Below are positions 27,561 through 38,329 of a stretch of 42,562 nucleotides of DNA, piece after piece. Every line of letters starts with the position of its first letter. The first letter of the stretch is position 1. The DNA lies in the NCBI GenBank assembly GCA_029834535.1, contig JAQMWT010000422.1, forward strand, positions 1 through 42,562. The letters run 5' to 3'. The position numbers and the translations under genes were made by a program. The stretch is from Chrysophaeum taylorii. Its lineage: Eukaryota > Sar > Pelagophyceae > Pelagomonadales > Pelagomonadaceae. The notes under the pieces are model-generated. The model did no database searches, was not told the origin of the DNA, and saw only the letters and a program-made list of their open reading frames with translations.

Positions 27561-29331
27561 GAATCACACCATCACGTGAACCTTCACATCGAATGGGCAA
27601 CGATGCGCCATGGCATCCCCAGCCCCGGAGACATCAACCAGGTTGCAGAATTCTTCTTGAACATCCCCAGCCGTCTCTTAGCAGAGGAGGACCTCAACCT
27701 CACCTCCCTCTTCAATGCTGCTGCAGATGCTCACCATGATGCGATCCGCAAGCCACGCAAATCGAAAAACCTCGAGACACTTCTTGCCGAGGCAACCCTT
27801 GCCAAAGTCCGAGTTGACAAGCGACCCAGCCCCCCTAGCGCGTCGACCGCCGCACTGCCCCCCTTGCACAAGCCCGGCACCAGTCAGCACGCTAAAAAAG
27901 TGCTTTTGGTCACTCGCTGGCACCGCATCCATCATCAGCAACCCGAGATTCTTCGCCGCACGAATGCCGCTAATGTAACGAATCTCCGCCCAGGTGATGA
28001 TCGGTAACTGCAAGACTGCAGCGAATGCAATCGCTGTCAATCGCATGTCAGCTTCCGTCACAAGAGCACTTCCTGGTCACAGGATGAACTAGCCTATGCT
28101 TCTGGCCAACATCTCCATATGGATGTCTCATACCCGAGCATCAACAAATGCTATGGTGGCTTTCGTTACATCATGCATTTTGTGTGTGTTATCTCGGCAC
28201 ACAAATGGGTATGCTTCCTGAGGAAACTAGACGCGCAGGACGTTCTGGCTGGCATCCTCTACGTGGTCAATGTGATTAAGGTCGAATTCGATGTAAGTGT
28301 GAAAATCATCTCATCTGATGCCTTTTCCACTTTCCGCTCCGAAGCTTTTCATCCGCTCAAGGTGCAACTCGGTATCCAGTTTCAAATCATTGGTCGCCAC
28401 CTCCACCAGCGGAACTTCGCGGACAACATCATGAAGGAAAACACCCGAGGCACTGTACTTCGCCTCCTCAACCCTCGCAGTGTACGCATCGAAGGAAAGT
28501 CTATTGCCGCCGAGTATTATCACCCATTTGCTCTAACTAACTAACGTCAGACCTCTCCCGAGCATGGGAGCCAGGCCGGACCGGCAGGAGCCGGTACGGA
28601 ATCGCAGAGGAAAACCACGCAGTTGGGGCAGGGCGACGGACGAGGACAGACATGTTGATGGTGGACCGCCACTGCGCGCGGTCTTGTGCGAGGTCGTGCA
28701 AAAGCGTCGCTGGCCGCGGACGTGTTGGTCCACGAACAATCGACCTGTCCGTCGCGTTCTGCCCAACCGAGCGAACCCCATCCCAGCGCGGACTTTCCGG
28801 GTGCTAACCGGCCAGCCCGGGAGGCGAGCAGGCACCGTCTCACTCCGGGACGGCCGGGGCCGCCGCAGGGAGCAAGCGTGTTAGGCGCCGTCCTCCGTCG
28901 CAACCAACGGTTAGCGGTCGTTTGCTCTACTGCATAAGATCCAAGCCGACAACCAGCGCTCTCATGGAGTGCCCTCGCGCACAAACATGGCATGCACCGT
29001 TCCCCGGCGCATCATGTCACCCATAGTACCGCTCTTGAAGCTCCTTCCCTTTGGTGAACCTGTCACTTTTGTCTACCCTCAATGTCACAAGCTGGAACCC
29101 TCCAGCGTTACCGCCTCTTACTTTCATAGTAACAACTATCTCCCGAACCTCCCCGGCACGGACCGATTTATCCGTGATGTTCACAGCTCTATCCTGCTTG
29201 TACATCAGGGGCGATATGGAAAAATCGTCTCCTCTAACGACTTTCACGTTGACGCAGACATGCCAGTCAACCGCAACAGGGAGATCGAACGGATCAGAGC
29301 ACTTGCACAGATCCCAACAGAGGCATGGTAA
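27561..29331 (+). pseudogene. copia-2 integrase, split by a SINE-like insertion
   Basis: After a Pro-rich linker the HHCC finger reads RWHRIHH and, past an in-frame TAA (28005-28007), CSECNRC. The core has Asp in HMDVSYPS (near 28117) and Asp in SSDAF (near 28315). The third position reads NFADN where copia-1 has NFEVE, so the catalytic Glu appears replaced by Asn. The frame is interrupted at EYYHPFAL by the insertion at 28536-28920. The insertion plus one duplication is 394 bp, which exactly accounts for the frame change on the other side, where the C-terminal part resumes at 28930 and runs to TAA 29329-29331. Confidence 0.82.
28536..28920 (-). mobile_element. SINE-like element with TTAG tail, copy 5
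   Basis: It lies on the minus strand with tail CTAACTAACGTCAGACC at the left, then the family 3' end (CTCCCGAGCATGGGAGCC), a divergent middle, and the core and head (CTAACCGGCC, GGGAGGCGAGCAGG) at the right. Perfect 9-bp repeats TTTGCTCTA at 28527-28535 and 28921-28929 flank it. Confidence 0.82.
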
Positions 29332-29364
29332 GAGGACCCGCTACCAGCTATAATCGAACAGCAG

Positions 29365-30090
29365 ATGCCTGAAGTTAGACAGGAATCGCAAAATGAGGGC
29401 GAGACTCACGATGACGAGCAGAATGATAAACCTAACGATGACGACGAACACAAAGAACCGGATCCAACTCCCGCTGCTGATGCAAGTCCCGTCAGCGACG
29501 AGACACCTGAACAGGATTTTCCGTTCGTCAACCGGCCACCCCCGCCGGATGGTAGCATTCCGATGCCCAAACGAAACGATCGTCTAGAGGTTGTTCTCGA
29601 TGATTCAGGTTTTACTCCAGTTCTCGTGCATCGCAACCAAAGCGACAAATTCAAAGCAGATCTCAAGGACGAGCGCGGATTTCGCATCCCTAAGGATTAG
29701 CTCTATAGTGTGAAACGTGTCGACCATGGAAAACTCTTCACCAGACGCATTATCGCCTCAGAGTATGGTCGCAACTGGAAATACCAGCAGGAACAATCCA
29801 CGGCTCACGCCACAGCCAACATGTTCAGCACATGGATGTTCCTCATCAGTGTCAGCGCTCTGCACCAGGGCCACGCCGCCAGCATCGCATCTGATCTCAA
29901 CATTCGAAGAGATGCTAAGCCGCCAAATGAAGTCCAGAAAGGATGTCTCCTAGCAAGTACCACACAAGACTATGGTATCATGGGCGGCACCGCACTGGAT
30001 TTGCAGAGAGAACCCGACGCATAACTCTTGTACGTTGACTTCCCAAGGAAGCCGTATCACTCATCTGTATTGGTTGACCACCTCGACAAC
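29365..30090 (+). CDS. copia-2 acidic linker and pre-RT region
   Basis: The frame is the same as that of the integrase C terminus and is crossed by in-frame TAG (29698-29700) and TAA (30022-30024). The first part is very acidic (DDEQNDKPNDDDEHKEPDPT). The second is basic to neutral (KRVDHGKLFTRRIIASEYGR) and leads to the RT. In copia-1 the integrase-RT joint also carries a low-complexity linker. A change to the RT frame follows near 30095. Confidence 0.55.
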
Positions 30091-30110
30091 GACAATCGCT
30101 CGAGAACTAT

Positions 30111-31184
30111 GTGTGCCACGACGAACTGTCACCGGCAGAGTATTATGCGCGCCAATGGAACCAAGAATTCTGTTGTATGGGTTCCTCTCTTTTGTGGGAC
30201 ATCTCAGCGCATCAGCACTGCCACTTAGCTTCTCGTCACAGGCATGGCTTAATGCATGATTCTGGCGAACTCGGACACCTCTTTCTAAGTCAGAGTGATC
30301 CGAATCAAGATATTCTCCGAGAAGTCATGGACTATGACTTGCAGCACATCGATCACGTCGTGTTACAACTCGTGACTGCTGAAGCTATTGTCTATGAGCC
30401 TGAGAAGATTGTCGAACTCAAAGGACTCAGCGACGAAGATAAGTTGAAGCATATCGCTTCGATTCGCAAAGAAATCGAAGGCTTATGCTCCAACGGTGTC
30501 TTTAAGCTTGAACCTTTACCGTCAGACCGTTCGTCTATCTCGACGAAACTCGTGCTGAAGATCAAGTATTTTGCTGACGGCACTCCAGACCGCTATAAAG
30601 CTCGTATAGTCGCCCGTGGTTTCTTGGCACGTGTTGGCATTGACTTTTGTGCCACATCATCCCCTACCGCAATGCTCGCCACCAACCGGCTACTGCTCGC
30701 CATCGCCGTGAAGCACAAGCTCCCGGTCGCGCACGCGGACATTCCTCGGGCATTCATCCAATCGGCACTCGATCGCCCAGTATGGATCGACTTCCCTCGT
30801 GGAATACGTGTCTCGCAAAATCTTATTCATCAGATACAGAAGAACCATCCAGAGTCGAAGCTCGCTCTCCGACTCGTCAAGGCTCTCTATGGCCTCAAAC
30901 AGTCAGCTTTGTTGTGGAACATCAAACTCTACTCGTTTCGACAACATGAGTTCGAACGCTCACAAGTCGACACTTGCCTCTATATCAATTGGGGTCGATC
31001 TATCAACAAATGGGCTATACTATCCGTTTCAGTCGATGACCTATTGATCACTGGTACCAACACTGCCGAAATTACATCTATTCGCACTGCTCTGGAGATG
31101 GCAAAGGTACGTGGCATGACAACATCCGATCCTTCCTTGGTATCGATGTCCACTACAATGTCTCCGCTGGTCATCTCACTATGA
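30111..31184 (+). CDS. copia-2 reverse transcriptase
   Basis: This is an RVT_2-type polymerase. The leading segment (DKLKHIASIRKEIEGLCSNG) is followed by LVLKIKYFADG...YKARIVARGF, HADIPRAFIQS (first catalytic Asp), ALYGLKQSALLW and SVSVDDLLITG (the catalytic pair). The frame is left near 31105 by a one-base change, since the next frame continues SFLGIDVHYNV. The last roughly 25 codons here are out of frame. Confidence 0.92.
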   Translation: MCHDELSPAEYYARQWNQEFCCMGSSLLWDISAHQHCHLASRHRHGLMHDSGELGHLFLSQSDPNQDILREVMDYDLQHIDHVVLQLVTAEAIVYEPEKIVELKGLSDEDKLKHIASIRKEIEGLCSNGVFKLEPLPSDRSSISTKLVLKIKYFADGTPDRYKARIVARGFLARVGIDFCATSSPTAMLATNRLLLAIAVKHKLPVAHADIPRAFIQSALDRPVWIDFPRGIRVSQNLIHQIQKNHPESKLALRLVKALYGLKQSALLWNIKLYSFRQHEFERSQVDTCLYINWGRSINKWAILSVSVDDLLITGTNTAEITSIRTALEMAKVRGMTTSDPSLVSMSTTMSPLVISL

Positions 31185-32182
31185 ATGTAGCAGCGAAGAT
31201 CACCAAGATGCTTGCTGAGCATAAGCTCGACGTACATAGTATGGACGTCCCCTATTCGGACATCCTCATTCAAAAACCTTCTGCTAAACTTCTCTCAGAC
31301 TTGGCTCCTACCTTAGACGTATTACGCCAAAATTTCCCTCACTACTGTGGCACTAGTACTTACCTGTCTGTCACATGTCGGCCTGATATCACCACTTTGT
31401 GCAACAAATGCCGCAAGGGCATGCACAACCCTGATCAGACCCACCATCTGCACTTATATGTTTTACTTCGCTACTTAAAGGGTATTCCTAATGATTCACT
31501 CGACTATTCATCCGACAGCCCCTCTATTACCCCCATTATTCAGCATCTGATCAGCCGTTATTCTGAGCTGCATCACCTTCGTTCACCCATTATTTGTTTT
31601 ACTGATGTAAGTTTCGCTGACCGTTCTGACCCTCGCTTGCGATCCAACTCTGGTGCATGTATCTTCGTCTTTGGCAATCACGTATTTTGGTCTAGCAAAC
31701 GCCAAACTCTTACTGCCAAAAGCACCATGGTAGCTGAACTCGTCGCCGCCAGCGCAGCCGACGATGAATGTCAATGGTTCTACAAGCTTTTCTCCTCTCA
31801 CCCTTATCTGTTTTCGTTTGATCAAGCTCACGCTATTCCGCTGCTTATTGACAACGCTAGCGCATTACATGTCGCTAATCATCCTAAAGTCAGTGCTCCT
31901 TCTCGTCATATCAATTTACGGGAATTTCGCATTCGCGACTACCAAGCCAATTCGATCATTAGACCTCTCTGGTGTCCTACTCACTACCAGGTCGCTGATC
32001 ATTTTTCGAAGCTCCTACCACGCAATTTATTTCACAAGTTCAAAAACGCCTACGGTGTTCACTCAACCTCCTCTTCACCGCCATCTCATCAAGTTACTCT
32101 TTCAGCTACGCTTCCACCGTACGACTCTGTCCAGGACACTCACTGTGCTCTTGTCGATGGCAAGACGCTGCCTTACTACTAA
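31181..32182 (+). CDS. copia-2 RT C terminus and RNase H
   Basis: The frame reads back to about 31105 before the first ATG. It contains the RT thumb region (YLSVTCRPDITTLCNKCRKG), then RNase H with CFTDVSFADRSD, a Glu in TMVAELVAAS, and an Asp in LLIDNASALHVA. HVADHF-type residues (QVADHFSKLL) mark the C terminus. The ORF ends within the start of the Helitron border (ACTACTAATCGACAG at 32176), so the last two or three codons belong to the insertion. Confidence 0.9.
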   Translation: MNVAAKITKMLAEHKLDVHSMDVPYSDILIQKPSAKLLSDLAPTLDVLRQNFPHYCGTSTYLSVTCRPDITTLCNKCRKGMHNPDQTHHLHLYVLLRYLKGIPNDSLDYSSDSPSITPIIQHLISRYSELHHLRSPIICFTDVSFADRSDPRLRSNSGACIFVFGNHVFWSSKRQTLTAKSTMVAELVAASAADDECQWFYKLFSSHPYLFSFDQAHAIPLLIDNASALHVANHPKVSAPSRHINLREFRIRDYQANSIIRPLWCPTHYQVADHFSKLLPRNLFHKFKNAYGVHSTSSSPPSHQVTLSATLPPYDSVQDTHCALVDGKTLPYY

Positions 32183-33470
32183 TCGACAGATGTTTGTCTG
32201 TTTGTCTGTTTGTTTGTTTGTCTTTAGATGTCGACTGCTAAGAGGGGGGTGTGTGTGGGGAGCATGGAGGATGTGGGTGGGTTTGTGGGGTAGGAGGGAT
32301 GTGCCGGACGTTTGTTTGTCTTTAAATGTCGACTGCTAAGAGGGGGGTGTGTGTGGGGAGCATGAAGGATGTGGGTGGGTTTGTGGGGTAGGAGGGATGT
32401 GCCTGACGGGCGGAGATAAGTACGCGGGACCGTTTGTTTGTCTTTAAATGTCGACTGCTAAGAGGGGGGTGTGTGTGGGGAGCGCCGTTTGTTTGTCCCC
32501 CGATTCAGGGTAAGGATCAGGTAGGCCCGCGAGCCAGGCATTGATCCTCCAAGCCGTCTACGGCGACCTCGCAGACTATTTCCACGACCCGCGGCGACTC
32601 TTTCAGCGCGCCATTCTCACGCCCCGTCGAAACGATGTTGTCGATGCTGAAAACGCGCGCATGACCGCGGCCTTTTTTTCTCGGAGACGAGGCGTCGGAG
32701 TTCTTTTCGGCAGACTAGCTTGGGTCGGAAGACGACGCCTCGCTCTTTACAGTCGAATTTTCGACTCCATGACAACCAACGGCATGCTGACTTTGATCGC
32801 GAGCTTAAAGTCTTCGCAACCTCGACCCGTCGCACGGCCACTGCAACGGTACCAGATACATGATCGATCATGTCGTGTAACCGAGGCTCCTCCAACCTGT
32901 ATCCCTTAAGGCCCGCCGACGCCAAACGATCAACAAGAGCCAGGGCCAGACGCCCCGCGAGGTCGGCGTCCTCTTGCCCAAGCCCGTCTTCTGTCACGTC
33001 CAGCTCTACGTGGCTCTCTGTCGATCGGCAACCCCGAGGATATGCTCTTCTGAGTCGACGACTCCACCCTACCCCACACGTGCTGCGCAATACCGACAAG
33101 CCCCCTCCCGGCGTCTACACGCGCACTGTAAGTGAGCTTACTGGGACCAGGTGAACTTACTGGGGTTTGAGATTGGGACTAGGTGAACTGAGTGGCCAGG
33201 TGAGCTTACTGGGACCAGACGAACTTACGGAGGGTTTTAGAGCAAACTCGAAGGTCAGCGGCGTGTGCGGATCAAGGCAGCTTAGATTGGCGGAGGCGAG
33301 AGCGACGAGCTCGAAGGAGTGGGTGTGAGCACGAGTGGGTTTACGCCGAACTTACTGGGGTTAGAGATTTGGACTAGGTGAACTTACTGACCAGGTGAAC
33401 TTACTGGGACCAGGGGAACTTACTGGGGTTAGAGATTGGGACTAGGTGAACTTACTGGCCTGCACTTGTC
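32175..33470 (+). mobile_element. Helitron helicase remnant D
   Basis: It starts with the ACTACTAATCGACAGATG border and TTTGTCTG units. Three direct copies of a GTTTGTTTGTCTTTA...CTGCTAAGAGGGGGG block follow (32211, 32310, 32432). Then come the helicase C-terminal segments (ILTPRRNDVVDAENARM near 32615, [31 protein letters not shown]) and the GTGAACTTACTGG tail. It lies between the copia-2 RNase H end and the 3' LTR-like repeat, so it probably inserted into copia-2. Confidence 0.75.
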
Positions 33471-33523
33471 CTGCTTAGTTTGATCCAGATTTCGCTCGCC
33501 GAGGTCAATCTGTGAGGGCGTAG

Positions 33524-33714
33524 AGATAGAAAATCTGAATTAGGGTTAGTACCCCCTACTCTAGGGTTAGTTTCCTTAACTTTACCACCTTTTGATTTCA
33601 GAAAACACTGTGTTATTCACACCGGCTGTTCTCGTTGTAGAGACAGAAACGAGAGCAGACTGCCACTGCTCTCGACTCTGCTGAAGGGTAACACAGTTCA
33701 AATTGCAGTTCTCT
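33524..33714 (+). repeat. Putative 3' LTR (partial) of copia-2
   Basis: It matches 22597-22835 from AGATAGAAAATC to GTTCTCT, without the internal duplication of that copy. A purine-rich GAGGGCGTAGAGATAGAAAA precedes it and could be the polypurine tract. It is cut off at 33714, where the tail of Helitron remnant E begins. Confidence 0.7.
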
Positions 33715-33721
33715 AACATCT

Positions 33722-34745
<1,024 letters not shown>

Positions 34746-34887
34746 GAGTGGTACTGACGGCGCGCGTACGCTTGGTCGCGCGATGGCGCGGCGCCCAGAG
34801 TACTAAGAGGGCCGCTCGCGTGTCGATGTGACCATGGTCTCCGTGCCGAACGCGTGGCGCCAGGGCGCAACCCGTGCTACGGAAATT

Positions 34888-35935
34888 CTACTTGCCGCCG
34901 ACGCTGGGGAGTCGCCATTGTAACGCAGTCGATGTCGACTTCGACCAAATGGCTGCGGCCGGCGTGGACACGTTCAGGCCGCTCGGTGAGTTTGTGGGAT
35001 TGAGTGGAGTTGACGCGGGACCGCTGACGATGAAGAAGACCAATTGTGTCGGGGCGCTGGTGACTTCGTGGACTTGGTGGACGATCCCGTACGCGACATC
35101 GAGGCATCGTTCGAAGAAAGTGGCAGCATCGTCCGCAAGCAGCGGACCGTCGTGGACGCTAACAACCAGGCAGTTCGTATGTGTTAATGAAGGGAAGCGG
35201 ACCCGGCCAGGGGAGGCCGGCGCACAGAGTCAGCGGGGCTGGGAGCTCCCCTTGGACTTCCGCGAACGAGGTCTCGGTCCCGCCGTTGTTGTCGAGTCTT
35301 CTGGTAGTATCGAAGCAGAGCCGGACGCGGCGGGCAACAGCAAGAGCGACACAATCTTGAGGAGGATGGCTTGCAGTCGAACCCGCCTCCCCGGACGACA
35401 ATGCGTCGTCGTCGCCGCAGAGGTCGACGACGACGTCGGCGACGACGACGACGACGTCGTCGTCGTCGTCGTCACTGCAGAGGTCGACGACGACGTTGTC
35501 GTCGTTCACTTTTTTATCACTCATGAGGTCCTTGTCCTCGTCGTCGAATTCGTGGGACTCAGCCAGGGCCGGGGCCTCGCCCGACAAGGAAGCGATTGGT
35601 TGCCGCTCTAGCGTGAGAACGTCTTCGGCGTCTTCGTCGTCGTCGTACCCGACATCCTTCATCTCCGCATCATCACGAGCGCCACCAAATGGAACCGTGG
35701 CCGGTTCGTTCACTGCGGTCGATAAGTTCACCTTAGGGCGCTTTGGTTGCGGCTGGAAGAAACTTGTGATCGAGCGCGCCTTAGTCGTCTTCTTCGCCGG
35801 CGATTGTCTTGACTTAATATATTCGTCGCAGTGGAACTGAGACGCCGTCGTGCTGGCGCTGTCCGCGGCGTTCGACTCGCCGAAATCACTGGACGTGCAC
35901 CCGGACTCGCAGCATCGGACCCCACGGCTCGTCAC
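34888..35935 (-). CDS. Possible host gene: acidic protein with PIP-like box and SIM-like motifs
   Basis: Exon 1 (35935 to 35226) is open after a TAA but has only GTG near its start, so a 5' exon may be missing. A GTGCGC...GTTAG intron (35159-35225, 67 nt) joins it in frame to exon 2 (35158-34888), which reads VHDGPLLADDAATFFERCLD to TAG. Exon 1 contains KARSITSFFQPQPKRPK (near 35740-35790), resembling a PCNA-interacting box followed by a basic patch, without the leading Gln. It also carries two VVVDLC[SG]DDD repeats (near 35405-35515), typical of SUMO-interacting motifs. DNA-repair scaffolds that bind PCNA and SUMO have this make-up, but no family domain is seen. It lies between mobile elements and is part of none that I can tell. 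Confidence 0.5.
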
Positions 35936-36441
35936 TTCGAAAGTTGCGGTTTAGCTATGCACACAAGCCTTTTCCCAGTCCGACTTCGTCGCCTTCACAC
36001 AAAACTTTGAACCCGCGGCCTCCGGCGGCCACGTCGCCTGCTTCTTTCCCTTCTCATAACCCTAACAAGGCAGCTGTAGTGGTTTTCTCAGACACCCGCC
36101 CCTCTTGGCCGGGCCAGAGGCCTCAACAACCCTTTCTCCCAACCCGAACCGCGGGTGAAACCACCACACACCCGATCTCAGCGTAACACTCACGCCATCT
36201 CACAATCGGACAATCAAAAATGAGGGTAATAGCAAGACGACAGCAAGAAAGCAACACAAATGCCTGGTATATTGGGATCGGTGGAAGCGCAGGCGAGGGT
36301 GTCAAGATGACACCCTCCCCCATAATTGCAAGGTCAGTACAAGGGCAACAATCAGGGTAAGTCAGGCGGCAGGCAGGCAAGTGGGGGAATGGGCGTTACT
36401 GCCACAGGAGCCCCCTACTTGAGATGAAGTCGTCCTCGACT
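35936..36441 (-). other. Putative 3' LTR region of the gypsy element
   Basis: No gene is seen. On the minus strand a purine run GGGGGAGGG is directly followed by TGTCATCTTGACACCC, a plausible polypurine tract and LTR start at 36312. An alternative is GTAGGGGGCTCC followed by TGTGGCAG near 36404. The LTR end and the matching 5' LTR are not identified. Confidence 0.4.
36295..36317. repeat. Perfect 10-bp hairpin at the putative LTR start
   Basis: GAGGGTGTCA (36295-36304) and TGACACCCTC (36308-36317) form a perfect stem with a 3-nt loop. It overlaps the putative LTR start of the gypsy element. Confidence 0.8.
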
Positions 36442-36805
36442 TCAAGGGTGACGAAGGTCACGCTCACGAATGGTACGATAAGCTCGGTCAGCTACATCAG
36501 CCGGAACTTTGTTGCTGTGGAGGCCGAAGTTACTGACGAGGACGTCGATTTCATCCGGGCGAACATCAGTCACACAGGGTTCACAGCCCTCCATGTTTGG
36601 TCGTAGGCGTGTGAAGTTACATCCGTCGGGGTCCTTGTATTCTGGTCTAAAGCATCGCTCGGCCAGGGGCTTAGTAGGATCAAAAACACGAGGATCATCG
36701 CGCGGTCCCAAATCGGTATAGTAGTGAAGCGCAACGATATCATTGTCGTGGTCATATTCTTCGTTGACTTCGGCAACGTAGATACGCTTCTTCCACGCGT
36801 TGGAT
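36442..36805 (-). CDS. gypsy Pol C-terminal domain
   Basis: After the integrase stop at 36812 another frame reads SNAWKKRIYVAEVNEEYDHD, then DIVALHYYTDLGPRDDPRVF and a charged tail with RPDEIDVLV, ending at TGA 36442-36444. It looks like a folded domain attached to integrase. Many gypsy elements have a chromodomain here, and the YVAEV...VALHYY pattern could be a chromo- or Tudor-like fold, but I cannot assign it. A frameshift near 36805 separates it from integrase. Confidence 0.45.
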
Positions 36806-36811
36806 CGTCCT

Positions 36812-37636
36812 TTAACCCTGAATCACGAACTTGCCATGTTTGGAACGATCGCGGTCTGAAGGTAAATGCAGAGGGGCTGAAGAAGTGTCGATGGTTGGCA
36901 CTTTCAAAGGCACAATCTGTTGTACAGATACTACAACCGACTCAGCATCATCGTCGTTGACGTCCTGAATTTCGCAAACGACGGGAGAGATCTTTCTGTT
37001 AAATATGTAAGGCCCACGCCAAATGGGCCGTAGCCTCTGGCGCGTCATAGGCACGAAACGCCGACCATAATCACCAGGGGGAAACTGGATGTCAATTTGG
37101 TGGGCATCATAGTTGAGTTTTTGGCTCTCCTGTGCTTTTTGGCGAGCTCGTGTAACGAGTCGACTATAAAGTTCAAACTTGTTCTTAAAGTCCACCAAAA
37201 TCTGATGACGTGATTGCGGTAGATCACGCTGTTCACTCAAAAGATTGCAATCGGGTGGTAACAGGGGTTGCTTGCCAGTACGCATCATGAAAGGTGAAAT
37301 CTTCGTTCCCGGAATGTTCATCCTATTGTACATGAATGCCACATATGGGAGGAAATTCGACCAATCTGGCTGACGCTGTTCATCGATCGCAGCTCGCAAG
37401 AAGGCTTTGATGAATCGGTTGACACGCTCAGTATGATTACTCCGAGGGTGATACGGAAGGGTAGTACGATAACGTACGTTGAATTGACGAACAAACGTGC
37501 GAAATAACCTGTTCGCGAACTCATTTCCATTATCCGTGACTATGCACCGTGGGAGACATCCCTCAAGTAAAATCTTGTCCACAAACGCGTTCAAAATTGA
37601 ATAATCATGCTTGGTGTTGATCAGAGCCAACGTCAA
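36812..37636 (-). CDS. gypsy integrase, catalytic core and C terminus
   Basis: The core continues from the upstream ORF across a single TAG. It has CIVTDNGNEF (second Asp) and YHPRSNHTERVNRFIKAFLR (the catalytic Glu). The first Asp (DMIGPL) is in the preceding ORF. The C-terminal part with RRFVPMTRQRLRPIWRGPYI is the GPY/F-type module (GPYIF). All three catalytic residues are kept. Confidence 0.92.
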   Translation of the reverse strand: MTLALINTKHDYSILNAFVDKILLEGCLPRCIVTDNGNEFANRLFRTFVRQFNVRYRTTLPYHPRSNHTERVNRFIKAFLRAAIDEQRQPDWSNFLPYVAFMYNRMNIPGTKISPFMMRTGKQPLLPPDCNLLSEQRDLPQSRHQILVDFKNKFELYSRLVTRARQKAQESQKLNYDAHQIDIQFPPGDYGRRFVPMTRQRLRPIWRGPYIFNRKISPVVCEIQDVNDDDAESVVVSVQQIVPLKVPTIDTSSAPLHLPSDRDRSKHGKFVIQG

Positions 37637-37654
37637 GAAACGGGACGCTGCATC

Positions 37655-38284
37655 CTACATCGCGAGTATGGACGTGTACAGGTCAGCACCTCGCAGAGGT
37701 CCAATCATATCCATACCTAGGACATTGCAATCTCCGACGCGATTCGGTCGACAGAGCAAGCCATGACGCTTGGGCATGGTGGATCGAATCTTCTGGCAAA
37801 TAATGCGAGCATTGATGAACTCATTAACTGACGATGAGACGTTTGGCCACCAATGCCGCTCTAAGATTTGATTCGCTGTGGAGTCTCGTCCTACATGGCC
37901 TCCGAACAATCCTCGGTGATGCATGGCGATTACACGCTTTCGCATAGACGGAGGGACCACAATAAGACGTTGAGAATCCGAGTCATCGACCTTATACAAC
38001 ACGTTGTTATCAACTTCATACGGTACGGATGACTGCTCGTCTTGATCTTTCTGTTCAGAATCGAGATTTCGTCTGATTCGCTTGCATGTGTCATCTTCAG
38101 CTTGTTCTTTCGCTATCTCATCGAGAGTGATCTCATCCTCCGCTTGATCCGCAAAAGGAAGACGTTCGACGGAGTCAACTGGCTCAGACTCGTACGAGAA
38201 TTGAGGTGGTAGTATGTTCTGTCGCGTACTAGCTGCTGCCACAGCTGCGGTGGGTCCGCTGCCCGTCGGTATAGGCATCGTCAC
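37655..38284 (-). CDS. gypsy integrase zinc finger and start of core
   Basis: The H2C2 region reads HHRGLFGGHVGRDSTANQIL, then WWP, then NARIICQK. The first Cys of the usual C-x2-C pair appears to be Arg. The core begins with GDCNVLGMDMIGPLRGADLY (first catalytic Asp). The frame is the same as the next ORF, from which one TAG (37655-37657) separates it. The N-terminal third is a linker after RNase H. Confidence 0.88.
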   Translation of the reverse strand: MTMPIPTGSGPTAAVAAASTRQNILPPQFSYESEPVDSVERLPFADQAEDEITLDEIAKEQAEDDTCKRIRRNLDSEQKDQDEQSSVPYEVDNNVLYKVDDSDSQRLIVVPPSMRKRVIAMHHRGLFGGHVGRDSTANQILERHWWPNVSSSVNEFINARIICQKIRSTMPKRHGLLCRPNRVGDCNVLGMDMIGPLRGADLYTSILAM

Positions 38285-38329
38285 CGAAGAGAAGGTAAAA
38301 CAGGCTGTGTCAGGTACATCGGTGGGGAT

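Larger units (their letters stand above)
22597..33714 (+). mobile_element. Ty1/copia retrotransposon copia-2, with nested insertions
   Basis: LTR-like direct repeats at 22597-22835 and 33524-33714 bracket, in order, Gag, aspartic protease, DNA methyltransferase, integrase, an acidic linker, reverse transcriptase and RNase H. A SINE-like element (28536-28920) splits integrase, and a Helitron remnant (from 32175) lies between the RNase H end and the 3' repeat. Multiple frame changes in Gag and in-frame stops at 27180, 28005, 29329, 29698 and 30022 show the copy is dead. The reading from about 25990 to 30090 otherwise stays in one frame once the SINE-like insertion is discounted. Confidence 0.85.

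Noticed and set aside
34874..35611. 245-codon plus-strand ORF with Val/Asp-rich runs
   Set aside because: It is the complement of the acidic minus-strand gene. The minus strand has PIP-like and SIM-like motifs and a phase-keeping intron.
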